Of a stretch of DNA of 64,000 bases, positions 12,446 to 23,347 are shown one piece after another (positions within the stretch are counted from its first letter, which is position 1; each line of letters opens with the position of its first letter). Source of the stretch: Thelephora terrestris (Eukaryota > Basidiomycota > Agaricomycetes > Thelephorales > Thelephoraceae); the NCBI GenBank assembly GCA_015956445.1, contig WIUZ02000012.1, positions 1,318,501-1,382,500 on the forward strand, written 5' to 3'. The notes beneath the pieces were generated by a model. That model saw nothing but the letters and a program-made list of their open reading frames with translations, had not been told where the DNA came from and ran no database searches. Both the position numbers and the translations under genes were made by a program.

Positions 12446-13769
12446 TTACTCATTCCACCACTTAAGGGTGTCCACACACCAGGGGTCGTCTGGGTGAGCG
12501 AATTGTTCACGGAGGAGAATGTAGAGGCGTGGAAGTTTGACACCCTTCCATTCTTCTCCCCACTCTCTACGACAGCAAAGTGCTATGTATGTCTGAAAAA
12601 GGTCAGTCTCAACATGAGATATGAGCAGGCCGCCGAGTCTGCACGAACGTGAATTGCAGCGTAGCATATTGTTGATGGGATGACCTTTGTCATTCCATGG
12701 ATTCGGGCATTCCCCCGTTTTGAAGACGCCTTTGCGCCAGTAGCGCCGGAAGGGGATATGAAGATAGAAGTATACACCTAGGAGCCACCACCGATCAGTA
12801 CGAATCCCTCGCGTAAAGACAGTGGGACCTACTGCCAACAGAACCGGACCACGAAGGAGACCCTTCGCAAAAGAGCCGTCCAGAGTGTCTTCATCGTACA
12901 GGAAAGACGGGAACTTTGGATCCCCAATGTTGTCAGTCAGTGGGAGTTCCCCCTGCATCAACTTTTCGCGAGTGCTAAAGAACGTCTTACTCTGCGTGAA
13001 ATGCTAGTGATAATGTGTCTGCTTACTCCTCTGGGTTCGCTTTAAACTGGGCGATGTATTCAACGGGGCAAAGCAACCTGGATGTGGCGGGATTAGCCCA
13101 ACCACGCCAAGCCTTTGAAGAGTTGGGGTTGTCGACGTGGATGGACTTGTGTACGTTGATTGCCGTATCACCGTCGTCGCCAGGCGGGAAGTACTTTTTG
13201 GGGATGAGCAAAATGATGCCATACTTGATGTTCTTTGTGTCCGATTGTTTGCCCTGGTCTGCAATTGATTGGGCCTAAACCCTTAGTCAGCAGTGTCATC
13301 TCTGGAAGGGAATCTCTCGTGACGAACACGGTGAGTGATCTTGCGGATGACCCTTGACGCTTCATTAGACTCAAGGCGGTTTTTGAGAAATGGGAGGCTG
13401 CCAGTTATCTGCGTGAAGTCTTCGGCATAGATTTTGAGCTGAATTGTCGACCTGTGAGACGGCAGCAGTGAGTTGAGTCCGACTTGCTCGAACGAGCCAC
13501 AGACATGTCTTTAGTTAGGTCCCGGATATTCCTATCCTCATGACTCTGGGCGGCTTCAGAAGTTGTGGGAGAGCCAGCAGCTCCGATGGCCATTATAACA
13601 TAGAAGTCGACGAACGGGTTGACGACACGACGTAGCCACCTTCCTTTGTCTCTTATTTCGGCACGGTTCTGGGGGGTGAGGCTAAGTCAAAGATGCGTCA
13701 GTAGGTGTTGAGGATTGACATGCATCTCGCTCGAGCGTACCCCAGGTCGCTGTCCTCGGGTGCAACCAT
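12446..13769 (-). CDS. DUF6698-like protein gene, divergent to the transposase
   Basis: An exon series can be followed from an ATG at 13769 (MVAPEDSDL). It passes through LTPQNRAEIRDKGRWLRRVV and NPFVDFYVIMAIGAAGSP, then YAEDFTQITGSLPFLKNRL, KYGIILLIPKKYFPPGDDGD, FPSFLYDEDTLDGSFAKGLL and RGNARIHGMTKVIPS, with short introns between frames, ending TLKWWNE. The FLY...GLLRGP, GNARIHGMT and WWN features match the agaric family DUF6698 as I remember it; its function is unknown. Exon joints in the second half are not fully resolved and a frameshift is possible. Its start is 158 bp from the divergent transposase gene. Confidence 0.55.
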
Positions 13770-13926
13770 GGTTTGGGAGAAAAGGGCGTTGGGAGATCGC
13801 GCCCCTAACTTGACCTTAGAACGAAGGGTTTTGAGTCAGCCGAGCGGGCTCCTATGTCAAATATGAGATCGATCTATGTGACCGTGTACTATACCTCCCA
13901 GTTGCAAACGAAAAATCTTCGACGCC
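13770..13926. promoter_or_regulatory. Divergent promoter, DUF6698-like gene / Plavaka transposase
   Basis: The 157 bp between the two divergent start codons must carry both promoters. It includes an AT-rich TATGTCAAATATGAGATCG stretch near 13853. Sharing of a promoter suggests the two genes belong to one transposon. Confidence 0.45.
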
Positions 13927-14701
13927 ATGTCTCACACTTGCTATGAGGGTGACTGTGCCTCCAGCCAAAAGCAACCAACATTCTCGACGCCTCGTGGACT
14001 CCGCACACACCATAACCGATGTCACTTGGATGTTGCAGAACAACAGACGTCTCTGGGGATCGCGAGGGAACTAAAACGCAAGCGTGATGCGGAGGAGGAG
14101 GCGCGCAAGAGGCAGTGCCTTGAACTTGAGGCTCAGCTGGAATTAGAAGCCGCTAATCGTGAGCATGAGCCGCGACTGGTATGCACTGATAACACACCTC
14201 TGAAAAGGAATGGACTAACGTTACATTCTCTAGGTCCTGTGATGATTTCGCCGTTTACCCCCTTTCATTTCCAATATTTAACGCCTCATCACCACTAAGT
14301 TATTTGGTGCCCTGCCCTAAACACGGCGGTAAACTGTTTATTATGCAGTATGCCCTATGCTTAACGACTCAAAGTCCAATACGTGGAACGTGCTACTAGT
14401 CAAGATACCCCAGAAGACCCGAGGTATAATACGTGAACATGTACCGGCGGACCTTCATATGAAGATCCCCCCTACCTGGCCCTCCGTTGCCCCTGGACGA
14501 CTAGTAGATATTCAGGCTACCGACAACAAGGGATGTATTAATAAGCGTCGCGCGCTGACCCCTCGCAGAAGTCAACCGGCTTATTAATCTGACCCTTGGA
14601 TTGGACTTATGAAAACCATTATGTTTTACGACTCATGGATCACGCGCAATAGACAAAATAGAAAGAAGATTCATTGGAAGCCAACAGTACAAAAGAGTTA
14701 T

Positions 14702-15963
14702 CTAATCAATATCTCTTCGGATCCTTTGTACTACTTCCAATGCCGATCTCACCAACTCCTCATTCAACCAGTTCTGCTCCCGGATCTCGTTCGGGTCTAC
14801 GTCCGACAGGTCGTCGTAATCTGGAAGCTCTGTGTCAGAGTTCGGTTCGCTATCAGGAACGAACTCGGCATACGGATCGTACTCCAGAGCAGGCCATTGA
14901 CGGCGACTACCCCAAGGAGTAGATACGAATCCAGGACGAGGAGTGTCCCTACGAACAACTCCCAAGTTCTGGTAGAACTCGTCGCTCCCGATCTCGATAA
15001 CCTCATCATCAACAGGAACCAACCTGTTCTCGTGACGAACCAACAAACGAACAGGTGGCGACTCAGCCCGGTTAGGGATGATCGGCGACCCGGCCCGATG
15101 CAGAACCTCCTCTCCCTCCTCTTCTTCGACTCGGACCTCCGGCTCGCTGCACCTCCTTTGGAGATCCCGGACTTCTCCGGTCAACTCGGAGACACGACGA
15201 GTAAGGCGAACCTAAAGGAATAGGGTTAGAAGATATCAAAAACCTTCAACCCCTACCCCTTACCTTATCATCCTCCAACTCTCCAGTTTTAGTAACCAGA
15301 GCCCGGACCAAGTCCTTGAGAGTAGTCACCTCTCCCTAAAAGGAAATGTTAGGTTAGAGATGTCAAATATCTCCCGACCCCACATTTACCTTTAACAAAT
15401 CAATGTCGGCCCCCTGCCGAACAACGCTATCTTCCTGTCCGTGAATAACCCCCTGCATATCCTCCTTCCAGTTCTCCAAGGCTTCTATCTCCTCGCGACG
15501 ACCATCAATGCGCTCGTTGACATGAGCCACTTCGTCCATCAACATGGACCCAACGTTCCCCGTATGAAGAACGCTGGCCTCCAACACGGAGTTGAAGGTC
15601 TCGTTGGCCTCGGTCACGAACTCAACACCCCTATTGAGGAGTTCGTTCGCATATGGGTTGGTCTCGATGCGCGCCAACTTACGCCGAGACACCCGTCGAG
15701 CAGCTTGGAGGAAGTCCCTGAAACCTAAAAGGAGTTAGCTTGGTTTCCTAGATCGGAATTCGCAAGCAGGGCCCCTACCTAAATCAGAGAATCCCTCATT
15801 GGGATCGGCGGTGGCGGTCCTATCCATAACAGCCCCCAAAGTAGGATAAGGGCGGGACGGATCACGGCGGGCATGGGAGAAGCGGTCGATGTTGTAATTG
15901 TTCTCCTGGACAGGAGAATAAGAGGAAGAGCGACGGGTGGGATTGCGAGTAGAAGCACGAGGC
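14702..15963 (-). CDS. Element C antisense gene, coiled-coil protein of unknown function
   Basis: Four exons separated by GT-AG introns of about 50 bp, each with a CTAAC-like branch site. Exon 1 starts MPRASTRNPTRRSSSYSPVQ (basic, Ser/Arg-rich). Exon 2 holds FRDFLQAARRVSRRKLARIE and a long helical region. Exon 3 contains GEVTTLKDLVRALVTKTGEL and exon 4 opens VRLTRRVSELTGEVRDLQRR, together forming a coiled coil. The end is acidic and Pro/Ser-rich and stops after RRIRRDID. The architecture (basic N-terminus, coiled coil, acidic tail, introns between coil segments) parallels the gene in elements A and B without clear sequence identity. No known domain was recognised. Confidence 0.65.
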
Positions 15964-16020
15964 ATGTTGGCTGTGTAACGAAGGTGGGTTTGTTGGAAGA
16001 CCAGTCATCCAACCCCCTTT

Positions 16021-16031
16021 GGTTATATACC
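16021..16031 (-). promoter_or_regulatory. TATA box for the element C antisense gene
   Basis: The minus strand reads GGTATATAACC about 60 bp upstream of the ATG at 15963. Confidence 0.6.
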
Positions 16032-16391
16032 AAAAGCCACGCCCCTTCCACGACTCAGGAGTTGAGTCATCATTTCTATTGTTTACTGCGCATGACCCAC
16101 ATGACATCATATGCCCCTATTTCTTAGTCATATGCTCCCCTTTTGCCATTGGCTGTTAGTCAGCCATACCCACATTCTTTCCGAACATTCCCAGGCTACG
16201 TCATGCTTTGTAATTGCTCTGTAATGCTCTCAAATTGCTATTGGCCGCCACACTTTCGTTTATCAGCTGATAATTTGTAGCATTAGTCACCACGTAACGC
16301 ACAGACCATGCAGTGCTGCGCACGGACCATGTTTGTCTGTGTTTGTATCTTTAGGGTAGTTACATGTAACGGTCACATCACAAATCTAAGT

Positions 16392-16401
16392 AGTATATAT
16401 A
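16392..16401 (+). promoter_or_regulatory. Plus-strand LTR-like promoter of element C
   Basis: AGTATATATACT on the plus strand lies 260 bp from the right end of the element. It is the equivalent of the AGTATAAGTA box in elements A and B and could mark the U3/R transition of an LTR. Confidence 0.5.
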
Positions 16402-19400
16402 CTCAGAGTAGTTTAGCCTGTACTCCTTAGATTTGTTATCATCAGACTCTCCGTGACCTCTATTGCTGTGTGCTTAGAGCAAGAGTGCCTGAAGACCCTT
16501 GTCTCCTTCTTTCTCCTCTTCTCCAATCTAGTCTGTGAAGAGACTTCCGATATCCCTGGGTTTGCAACAGGGTTATAACTGTGTGTTTGATCCCTGCGTG
16601 TGTAAGGTTTGGATAGCAAGAGTGTTATTGAACTGTAGAGGTCGCGTCGGCCTGACAGGTCCCACTGCTTGAACGATCTGTTGACACCGAGCTTCAACGT
16701 TCAACGAGGAGCAGACGGCTTCCTGTGCGTTTTCGGGACACATTGCCAACACCCCAAAACCGGCAATGTGAGAAGAGTCAGTGCGTCGAGAAGGAGAAAG
16801 ACGCTGAGCAGCCGCCAACCGAACAGATCGATTTGGAAGAGCCCCCTGCTCCTTCACTCGAAATCACCGAAGTCAACTCATTCGGGGTGTTCCGGGAGTA
16901 CCCCATTGTTCCCTCTCACAACCCACGAAGTCCAAACGCCTTTGCAGAAGTTTCGGCAATTCCACCCCTCCCTCAATCTGTTGGATCCGGCCTGATGGCC
17001 GTTTCTCCCTCAGAGCCAGCATACGACCCCATCTCTCACTCAAAAAACAAATCAACTGATCTTCTTCTCGCATGGATGACCACGGGTCTCGGAAGCACCC
17101 CCGCTGGTGTCAATAGCCTGGTCCACGACATCCTGAGGCACCCAAACTTTGATCTATCAGAGCTCGAAAACTTCAACGCCATCACCGCAACGAGGCGGTT
17201 CGACCGCGAACACTTCTCCAAGTCCAACGCAACTCTCAAGGCGGGCGATGGGTGGAAGGAAGGCTCGGTGAGGATAAGGGTGCCATGCACAAGAGTACAG
17301 CAGAAGGAGGACGAGGCACCTGAGTTTGTGGTCAACGGCATTCTCTACCGAGACATCGTTGAGGTCATTACGGCCGAACTCGAAGACGCGGACGCATTTG
17401 AAAACATTCACATTACCCCGTACAAGGAATCCTGGTATCCCCGCCCAGGCGAAAACCCTGTTCGCATTTACTCTGAGACCTACAACTCCGACGCCGTGCT
17501 CCAAGCCGATAAGAGGATGTGCGACAAGCTCAGCGCAGCACACGGGCCCTCAGATGGTGACCTGGAAGCCTTCATTGTCTCGGCACTCCTTTATTCCGAT
17601 TCAACCCACCTCGCTTCGTTTGGAAACGCATCCCTCTGGCCGGTTTACCTCTTCCTCGGAAACATATCAAAATACATCCGCTCAAAACCAACAGCGTTTG
17701 CCGCGCATCATGTCGCATACATCCCCACGGTATGCCATCTCAGTTGTCGTGCAGTTCTGCGAGTCGCTTCTGATCAAACGAACTTGACAGCTGCCCGATT
17801 CGATCAAGGAGTTCTATCGAGAACACTACGGAGTGGACCCCAACAGTGACATGCTCACTCACCTGGCACGGGAGCTGCTTCATGGAGTGTTGCGGTTGAT
17901 CCTGGGTGGGTCGTTTGCGGATGCTTGCAAAAACCTCCAGCGTATCAAATGTGGGGATAATATTTTACGACGTTGGCTTTTGGAGTTACTCCTCCACTCT
18001 GCAGATTATAAGGAGAAGTATGTCACTTTTTTCCGCTGAAATTCATTAGCTTGACGCCCACACAGAGCAGGTTTAGCAACGATCAAGAGCATGGGAACAT
18101 TCATATGTCCCCGGTGCCTGACCCGACTCGATGAGGTTTCTGACATCGGCAAGATCTGTGACTGCAAAAGACGACATCAGTCCAGGGACTACACGCAATC
18201 TGTGGCACGTGTTGAGACTGCACAACGGATCATCTTCGACCACGGTATGAGCGTCGGTGGAAAACTGGAGATACTGAAGCATGGGTCGTTGGTTCCAATA
18301 AGGGTAATTTGATTAAATTTCTCCTGGCCATCTGCACGGTCCAGCTCACACATTGCAGAATGCATATTATACAGAACTCGGTGCAAACCCAGCTGATCTC
18401 ATGTCCGTTGATCTTCTCCATGATTGGGAACTCGGCGTTGGGAAAAGTGTCTGTGCGCATAACATCCGAATCCTCCATGCGATCGGTAGGAGCGCAGTTA
18501 ACCTGTTCGACACACGGTAGGTCCCGGGTCTGCACGCAACACTTGAATTACTAATTTTATGTGATGAAGATTTCGCCAAGTCCCTACCTTTGGCCGTGAT
18601 ACCATTCGAAAGTTCGGCGGAAATGTTTCCGCCATGAAGAAACTCGCAGGTCGTGACTTTGAGGATATCCTCCAGGTTAGTGCGCTCTGACTTCTTGCCA
18701 AATAAGCCTGCTAAAATATCAACATTAGTGTTGGATTCCTGTTCTAGAGGGGATTCTAAAAGGAGAAGACAATAAGATCCTTCTTGACCTCGCCTTTGAC
18801 ATGGCAACATGGCACGCTTACGCCAAACTTCGCATGCACACGTCGCATACAATCGAATCCCTAAGGTCACAGACAAAAGAGCTCGGTCGCCTACTTCGCC
18901 GTTATGCCAGCAAGGTGTGCCCCAATTACAAGACGAAGCAGCTGCCTGGGGAGGCCGCCGCTACCTACTGTCGCCAGGCCGCAAAAAAAGGCAAGACGGC
19001 TTCTTCGTCCAAGGAACCTGCTGGGACAAAAGCAGATACCAGTGCAGGCCCAAGTCTCAAACAGTTCAACCTCAAAACATACAAGATTCATGCACTCGGT
19101 GACTATGCTGACCACATCGAATGGTTCGGTCCAACGGACTGCTTCTCGACACAACAGGTCTGTTCTGCCCTCCTTACCTTCAACCACCCTGACCACTGTT
19201 TTTGATCAAACAGGGTGAGCTCGAGCATTGTAGGGTCAAGAGGTTCTACAAACGAACCAACAAGGTTCAGTTCGAGCGACAGATCGCAAAACACGAGAGG
19301 ATGGAGCGTTACTATCGGAAGTATATCAACACCCTGAGGGGCAAGTCGGGAATTCGGACAACGTCACAACGCTGCCGCGCGTCTTCGTACGCCACTGAAA

Positions 19401-20915
19401 ATGTCTCACCGCAGCAGCATTACTCGGTTGCAAAGAGGGATAGAGATCACGTTGATCTCTACACTTTCTCTGGAAAGTGCCCAGGGGACCCCGCTTTGAA
19501 GGTGAGAAATGTCACCCGCCTTATCTCCCGACATTCATGTTGCTTCAGGACCTCGTCGTCAAGCTTAAAGACCATCTTCTCGCCCGTGTTCTCAACAAGC
19601 AGTATGACATCGAGTCACCAACATTCACCACCAAGGATCGCAGTGAGCTCTACATAGCCGAAGATCGTCTTGACCAGCGGTACTGCATGAGTGTTTACTA
19701 CACGACATACGACCTACGACGCGGCAAGGATCGCGTCAACATGAAGAATCGCTCTCACATTATGACCCTTTCACGAGACGGATATCACCCATATGCATAC
19801 GCGCGGGTCCTCGGGATCTTCAGACTCAATGTTCTCCACGGGCCAACCATGTCAGGTGAGACCAGGATGGACGTTCTCTGGGTCCGCTGGTTTAAGATCG
19901 ATGAAACCCACCGAGCCGGCTGGAAGGCAAAGTGATTGTACCGAATCAAGTTTGTCCCGGCCCTCGATGATGGCGCGTTCGGGTTTCTCGACCCTGACGA
20001 CATCATTCGTGGGTCCCACCTCCTCCCAGGCTTCACTCTCGGACGCAGAGTGCCTACCCCAACCGATCCGTCGAGTGCATGGGACCCTAAGGAAGAATCT
20101 GATTGGAAGACATACTATGTCAACCAGTGAGATCCTATTGCGTGTCTATAAAGGGTCCATACTCACTCTCCCGGCAGGTTCGTCGATCGCAATATGTTCC
20201 TGAGATATCGTGGGGGTGGGATCGGACACACGTACATGAGGGAAGTTGAAACAAAACACGAGAACATGTCGCTCAAGCGTACCCACGGAGACTCCCACCC
20301 CAAGCCCCCGGCGTGCAGCAGCAACACGGGCACCAACAACACAATCAATGGCGCTGAGCGGCTCAGGGCTCCCGACCACCCTAGCGCATCAGTCGGCTCG
20401 AAGGTTGGCAGGCCAAACGGCCTCGGAGGTGATTCAAGTTCCGATGACGAAGATTACATACCTCCCAAGACAAGCGGCACAGATGAGGACCCCATGGACT
20501 GCGATGAAGATATTTCAGATTGCGATCGCAACAACAGCCACCATGACGATGACGACGACCGCAACAACTCTGACTGCGACGACGACCACAATGTCAACTC
20601 TGACAACGACTCCAGCGACGGCCACGACAACGACTTGGATGATGATGGTGGGTCCACCGACCCTGATGCAGACTCGGATTTCGAGGAGGTTGTGTCAGAG
20701 GATGGGTATGAGTCCTTCGGTTTGGGTGATCTTTAGCCACGTATTTCACACACAAGTACTATAGTATCTTTGTCTCAAGGTAAACTGTATTTGAATAAAA
20801 CCTGTCTTTTTCTCGAAATATGAGCTACATAACAAAACATATGAAAAGACATATCTGGTACAACTTCAAAGTCAAAAAAATTCCTGCTGCCGCGCGACAA
20901 ATCAACTCGGCTAAT

Positions 20916-21495
20916 TTAACGCCCAGATGCCGCCTCAGCAAGCCGCCTGAGCCTGTTGAGGCGGCTCACGTCTTCAGTTTCCTTGCGGCCCTCCCTTTGG
21001 CTGAGGGGGTCTCCGATGACGTTGAAGAGTTCCACGCCAACGATCTTCATGAGCCGGAAGTACGCTTCCCTGGGGATATGTTAGTCTGGGCGCTCATTAC
21101 ATAAAGAAAAAAACATACCGGTAGTCTTTGCATAAGATGTTGAGTAGCTCGAGCTGGGTCCTCGTGTTGATTATGGCCGCATATCGCGGCTCAGCAACGG
21201 CAACATTTTTTTTAATCTCAATTTCCGCCGCCACGCAGAGCTTGTTGAGGCGGTCCTCAAACTGTTCCGAGATAATGGCCTGGACTCTCGACGTGAAAAC
21301 CTTGGAGACAGCGTCAAAAAAGATAATCCTGATGTGAAGAGAAGTTGCCGGTGTGTCAGGCCGTCACTGATCTAATTGAGTAATTGATCAAACTTACTGT
21401 AATTCTTCGCGAAGCTTGTCGCAGGACCTGAATTCCTCCGCCAGAGTTCCAGGCAACCACTGGAAGGGGGTGGGACGAATTGGATAGGATTGCAT
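20916..21495 (-). CDS. Small unknown protein, tandem copy 1
   Basis: Three exons starting MQSYPIRPTPFQWLPGTLAE. The introns occupy matching positions in the neighbouring paralog. Exon 2 reads FFDAVSKVFTSRVQAIISEQ and then EDRLNKLCVAAEIEIKKN; exon 3 includes EAYFRLMKIVGVELFNVIGD. The protein is small and mostly helical, with no known domain recognised. It lies just downstream of the transposase gene on the opposite strand and probably belongs to the same mobile region. Confidence 0.55.
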
Positions 21496-21581
21496 GGGCT
21501 CGTTGGTTTTGTAGAGGAAAGGGGACGGCGCTCGGACTTGTATTTGATAGGCTACGATCTCGTGTTTTTTTAATTATATAT

Positions 21582-21725
21582 ATTAGTGTGACCGCGTGTG
21601 ACTATGAGTCGGACTATACAGCTGAGGCTGGCAGGGTCGAGTTTGCAGGCGACTGATTTATATTGAAAAAAAAACATACAAAAAACATACAAAAAACATA
21701 CAAAAAACATACAAAAAAAATTCAG
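21582..21725. repeat. AT-rich spacer with a short tandem repeat
   Basis: The spacer between the two paralogous genes contains five copies of an AAAAAACATAC unit at about 21666-21712 and a nearby TTAATTATATATATTAG stretch. The latter resembles sequence upstream of the second copy at about 22400, so the duplicated unit includes its promoter. Confidence 0.55.
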
Positions 21726-21743
21726 CTAGTCAAAATACCCGGT

Positions 21744-22340
21744 TCATGCGTGCATGGCCGCTGCTTGAGCGAGGAACAAGAACATATCTGCCTCGCTCTC
21801 TTCTTCAGTTGCCTTGCGGTCGTCTTTTTTGTTGAGGCGGTCTCCGGCAACGTCGAAGAACGGCATGCCGATGGCGTTGATGAGCGCCTCGTACGCTCGC
21901 CTAGGAACGTGCCGAGTCAGTCTGGGCAAACTTTACATAAATAAAAAAACTTACAGGTACTGATCGCTTAAGTAATAACTCAGCTCGAGCTGAGTGAAGG
22001 TGTTGATCATCATCGCGTATTCCGGATCGGCGTCTTCCACATTCTCTTTGATGGCGGCTTCCGCCGCCGCGTTGAGCGTGTTGAGGCGTTCTCGGCAATG
22101 TTCCGAGATCAAGGTCCGGACTCTTGGTGTGCAAACCCTGGAGACCGCGTCAAAATAAGTGTTCCTGATGGGAAGCGCTATCAGGTATGACATTCAATTT
22201 AGTAATTGATGGCAGACTCACTGGTGTTGGCCTTGAAGCCTCGCTTGCTCCAGGTATTTTTCCTCCAGGCGGGGGGGCATCCACTGGAAGGGGGAATCGC
22301 GGGTAGGGTGCAAATGAATGGTGAAGGGGAGTCCAGGCAT
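21744..22340 (-). CDS. Small unknown protein, tandem copy 2
   Basis: Three exons starting MPGLPFTIHLHPTRDSPFQW. Exon 2 reads YFDAVSRVCTPRVRTLISEH and exon 3 AYEALINAIGMPFFDVAGDR, ending AQAAAMHA. Intron positions and phases match the paralog at 20916-21495, so the pair arose by tandem duplication of a whole gene. The copies have diverged considerably but both remain open, which suggests selection. No known domain was recognised. Confidence 0.55.
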
Positions 22341-23347
22341 TTTTGTAGGGGAAAGGGGAAGGCGGTCGCACTCAGGCTTGTGTTGGTATCTCATGTTTTA
22401 TTAATTATATATGTGTGACTACGCGTGACCTACTACTGTACAGCTGAGGCCCGATCGTCCTCGCCTGCGAATGTCTGCAGGGCGTGCGCCAGATCTCACA
22501 TGATCTGGGCCGTCAAAACCTCCGGTCACAGTTGAGTCACACTCAGGGTCGAACCAGTCCCTCGTCGGATCAAGATCTGCGGGGCGCACGCAACATCTTG
22601 GTTCGTCTGGCCTGATCTGGCCCGGCATTGGCCGTATTGCCAGATCCGGCTGGGACAAGTTTGCTGATGTTATCAGCGCCGTCGGCATAGTGCTAATCGG
22701 TAATCCATGTTTACGTTACTTATCCAGCCCAAAGTCCCCTTCTCCCAACTTGATTCTCCGAATGTCTGCCTACGTCCCAGTGAATCTGCGAAGATGTATT
22801 GTCCAACCAAACGAACGTCAGTGTGAAGTCCCCGCGCCAAAGGCCCTTGCACGTCGTCGAAACTCGTTCACGTTTGTGGGAGGTGCGGTCATTATGTATC
22901 CGTGTCTGCGTGGTTGTCGCGTAGGTCGATGCACTTGATTCCCGTTGCGAATGAATCCAGCTCACCCACGTTTCGCCGGTGGATATTTCCCGCCCCGTAA
23001 ATATGGATAATTGCGAATGCCGCACGACAATTAGATTCAATAACATGAAATGAATTCAGTCCGTCGCGACAGCGGTGTGATGATATCCTACAATGTTTGA
23101 GACTTACATCGCCCGGTAGTAAAGCCCGCCTCCCCTTCTCGACGACGTTCCATCGGGGGGTCTCTTTCCAGTATTCCATACCTTCCCCCCTCCGATAATT
23201 CCATAATCCGTCGCGTCCGTTTGTCTCCCCGGGCTGTATCCCGAAAAAGTGACGCCTCTTGGCCGTTGCTCAATCCTGATAGTCATATGTTTTGTCCCAG
23301 TCGTGGACCCACTCCGGTTTGAGTTTGAGCCACTGGATACGTCCCGA
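22341..23347. other. Intergenic and transposon-edge region
   Basis: GATCTGG-like words cluster at 22440-22665 up to the TAGTG at 22692. From 22700 to 23347 minus-strand frames of 60-95 codons overlap in several phases, but none has recognisable protein features. This may be the 3' flank of the gene at 23348. Confidence 0.4.

Larger units (their letters stand above)
14238..16657. mobile_element. TGT...ACA element C, 5-bp TSD GGTCC, inside Plavaka
   Basis: The 2420-bp insertion begins TGTGATGATTTC and ends GGCCTGACA. It is flanked by GGTCC at 14233-14237 and 16658-16662. Removing it and one duplication restores an open transposase frame across the junction, which proves an insertion. It carries a four-exon minus-strand gene with its own TATA box and, near the right end, a plus-strand TATATA at about 16394. 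The sequence after that TATA (GTACTCCTTAGATTTGTTA at about 16421) resembles the matching position in elements A and B. This suggests a U3-R-U5 order, as in an LTR. Confidence 0.8.
13927..20736 (+). pseudogene. Plavaka transposase, split by element C and with one nonsense codon
   Basis: The N-terminal exon (13927 to about 14179) encodes a C2H2-like finger (CYEGDCASSQK ... GLRTHHNRCH) and a charged helix. The next exon begins at the acceptor ending 14233 and is cut after four bases by element C. It resumes at 16659 and continues through NASLWPVYLFLGNISKYIRS, MSVDLLHDWELGVGK, the WHAYAKLRMH region, RVLGIFRLNVLHGPT, DPDDIIRGSHLLPGF and FVDRNMFLRYRGGGIGH to an acidic Asp/Ser-rich tail. These are hallmarks of Plavaka transposases, DNA transposons expanded in Agaricomycetes. 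An in-frame TGA at 19933-19935 follows GWKAK, where an arginine is expected. Both lesions make the copy inactive. Confidence 0.85.
10640..22692. mobile_element. Putative composite Plavaka transposon of about 12 kb
   Basis: The proposed unit contains a DUF6698-like gene, the Plavaka transposase and a tandem gene pair. The right edge ends TAGTG at 22688-22692, as expected for a CACTA-like element. Read inward from both sides there is limited similarity: an ATGC...GCTGAT pattern, CATCAGCA, then GATCTGG. Repeated GATCTGG-like words occur on both sides. The left terminus is decayed and no target duplication was confirmed, so the left boundary is approximate and the extent is inferred. Confidence 0.35.

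Noticed and set aside
20454-20657. Ser/Leu-rich minus-strand frame over the acidic tail of the transposase
   Set aside because: It is a mirror of the Asp/Ser-rich tail encoded on the plus strand.
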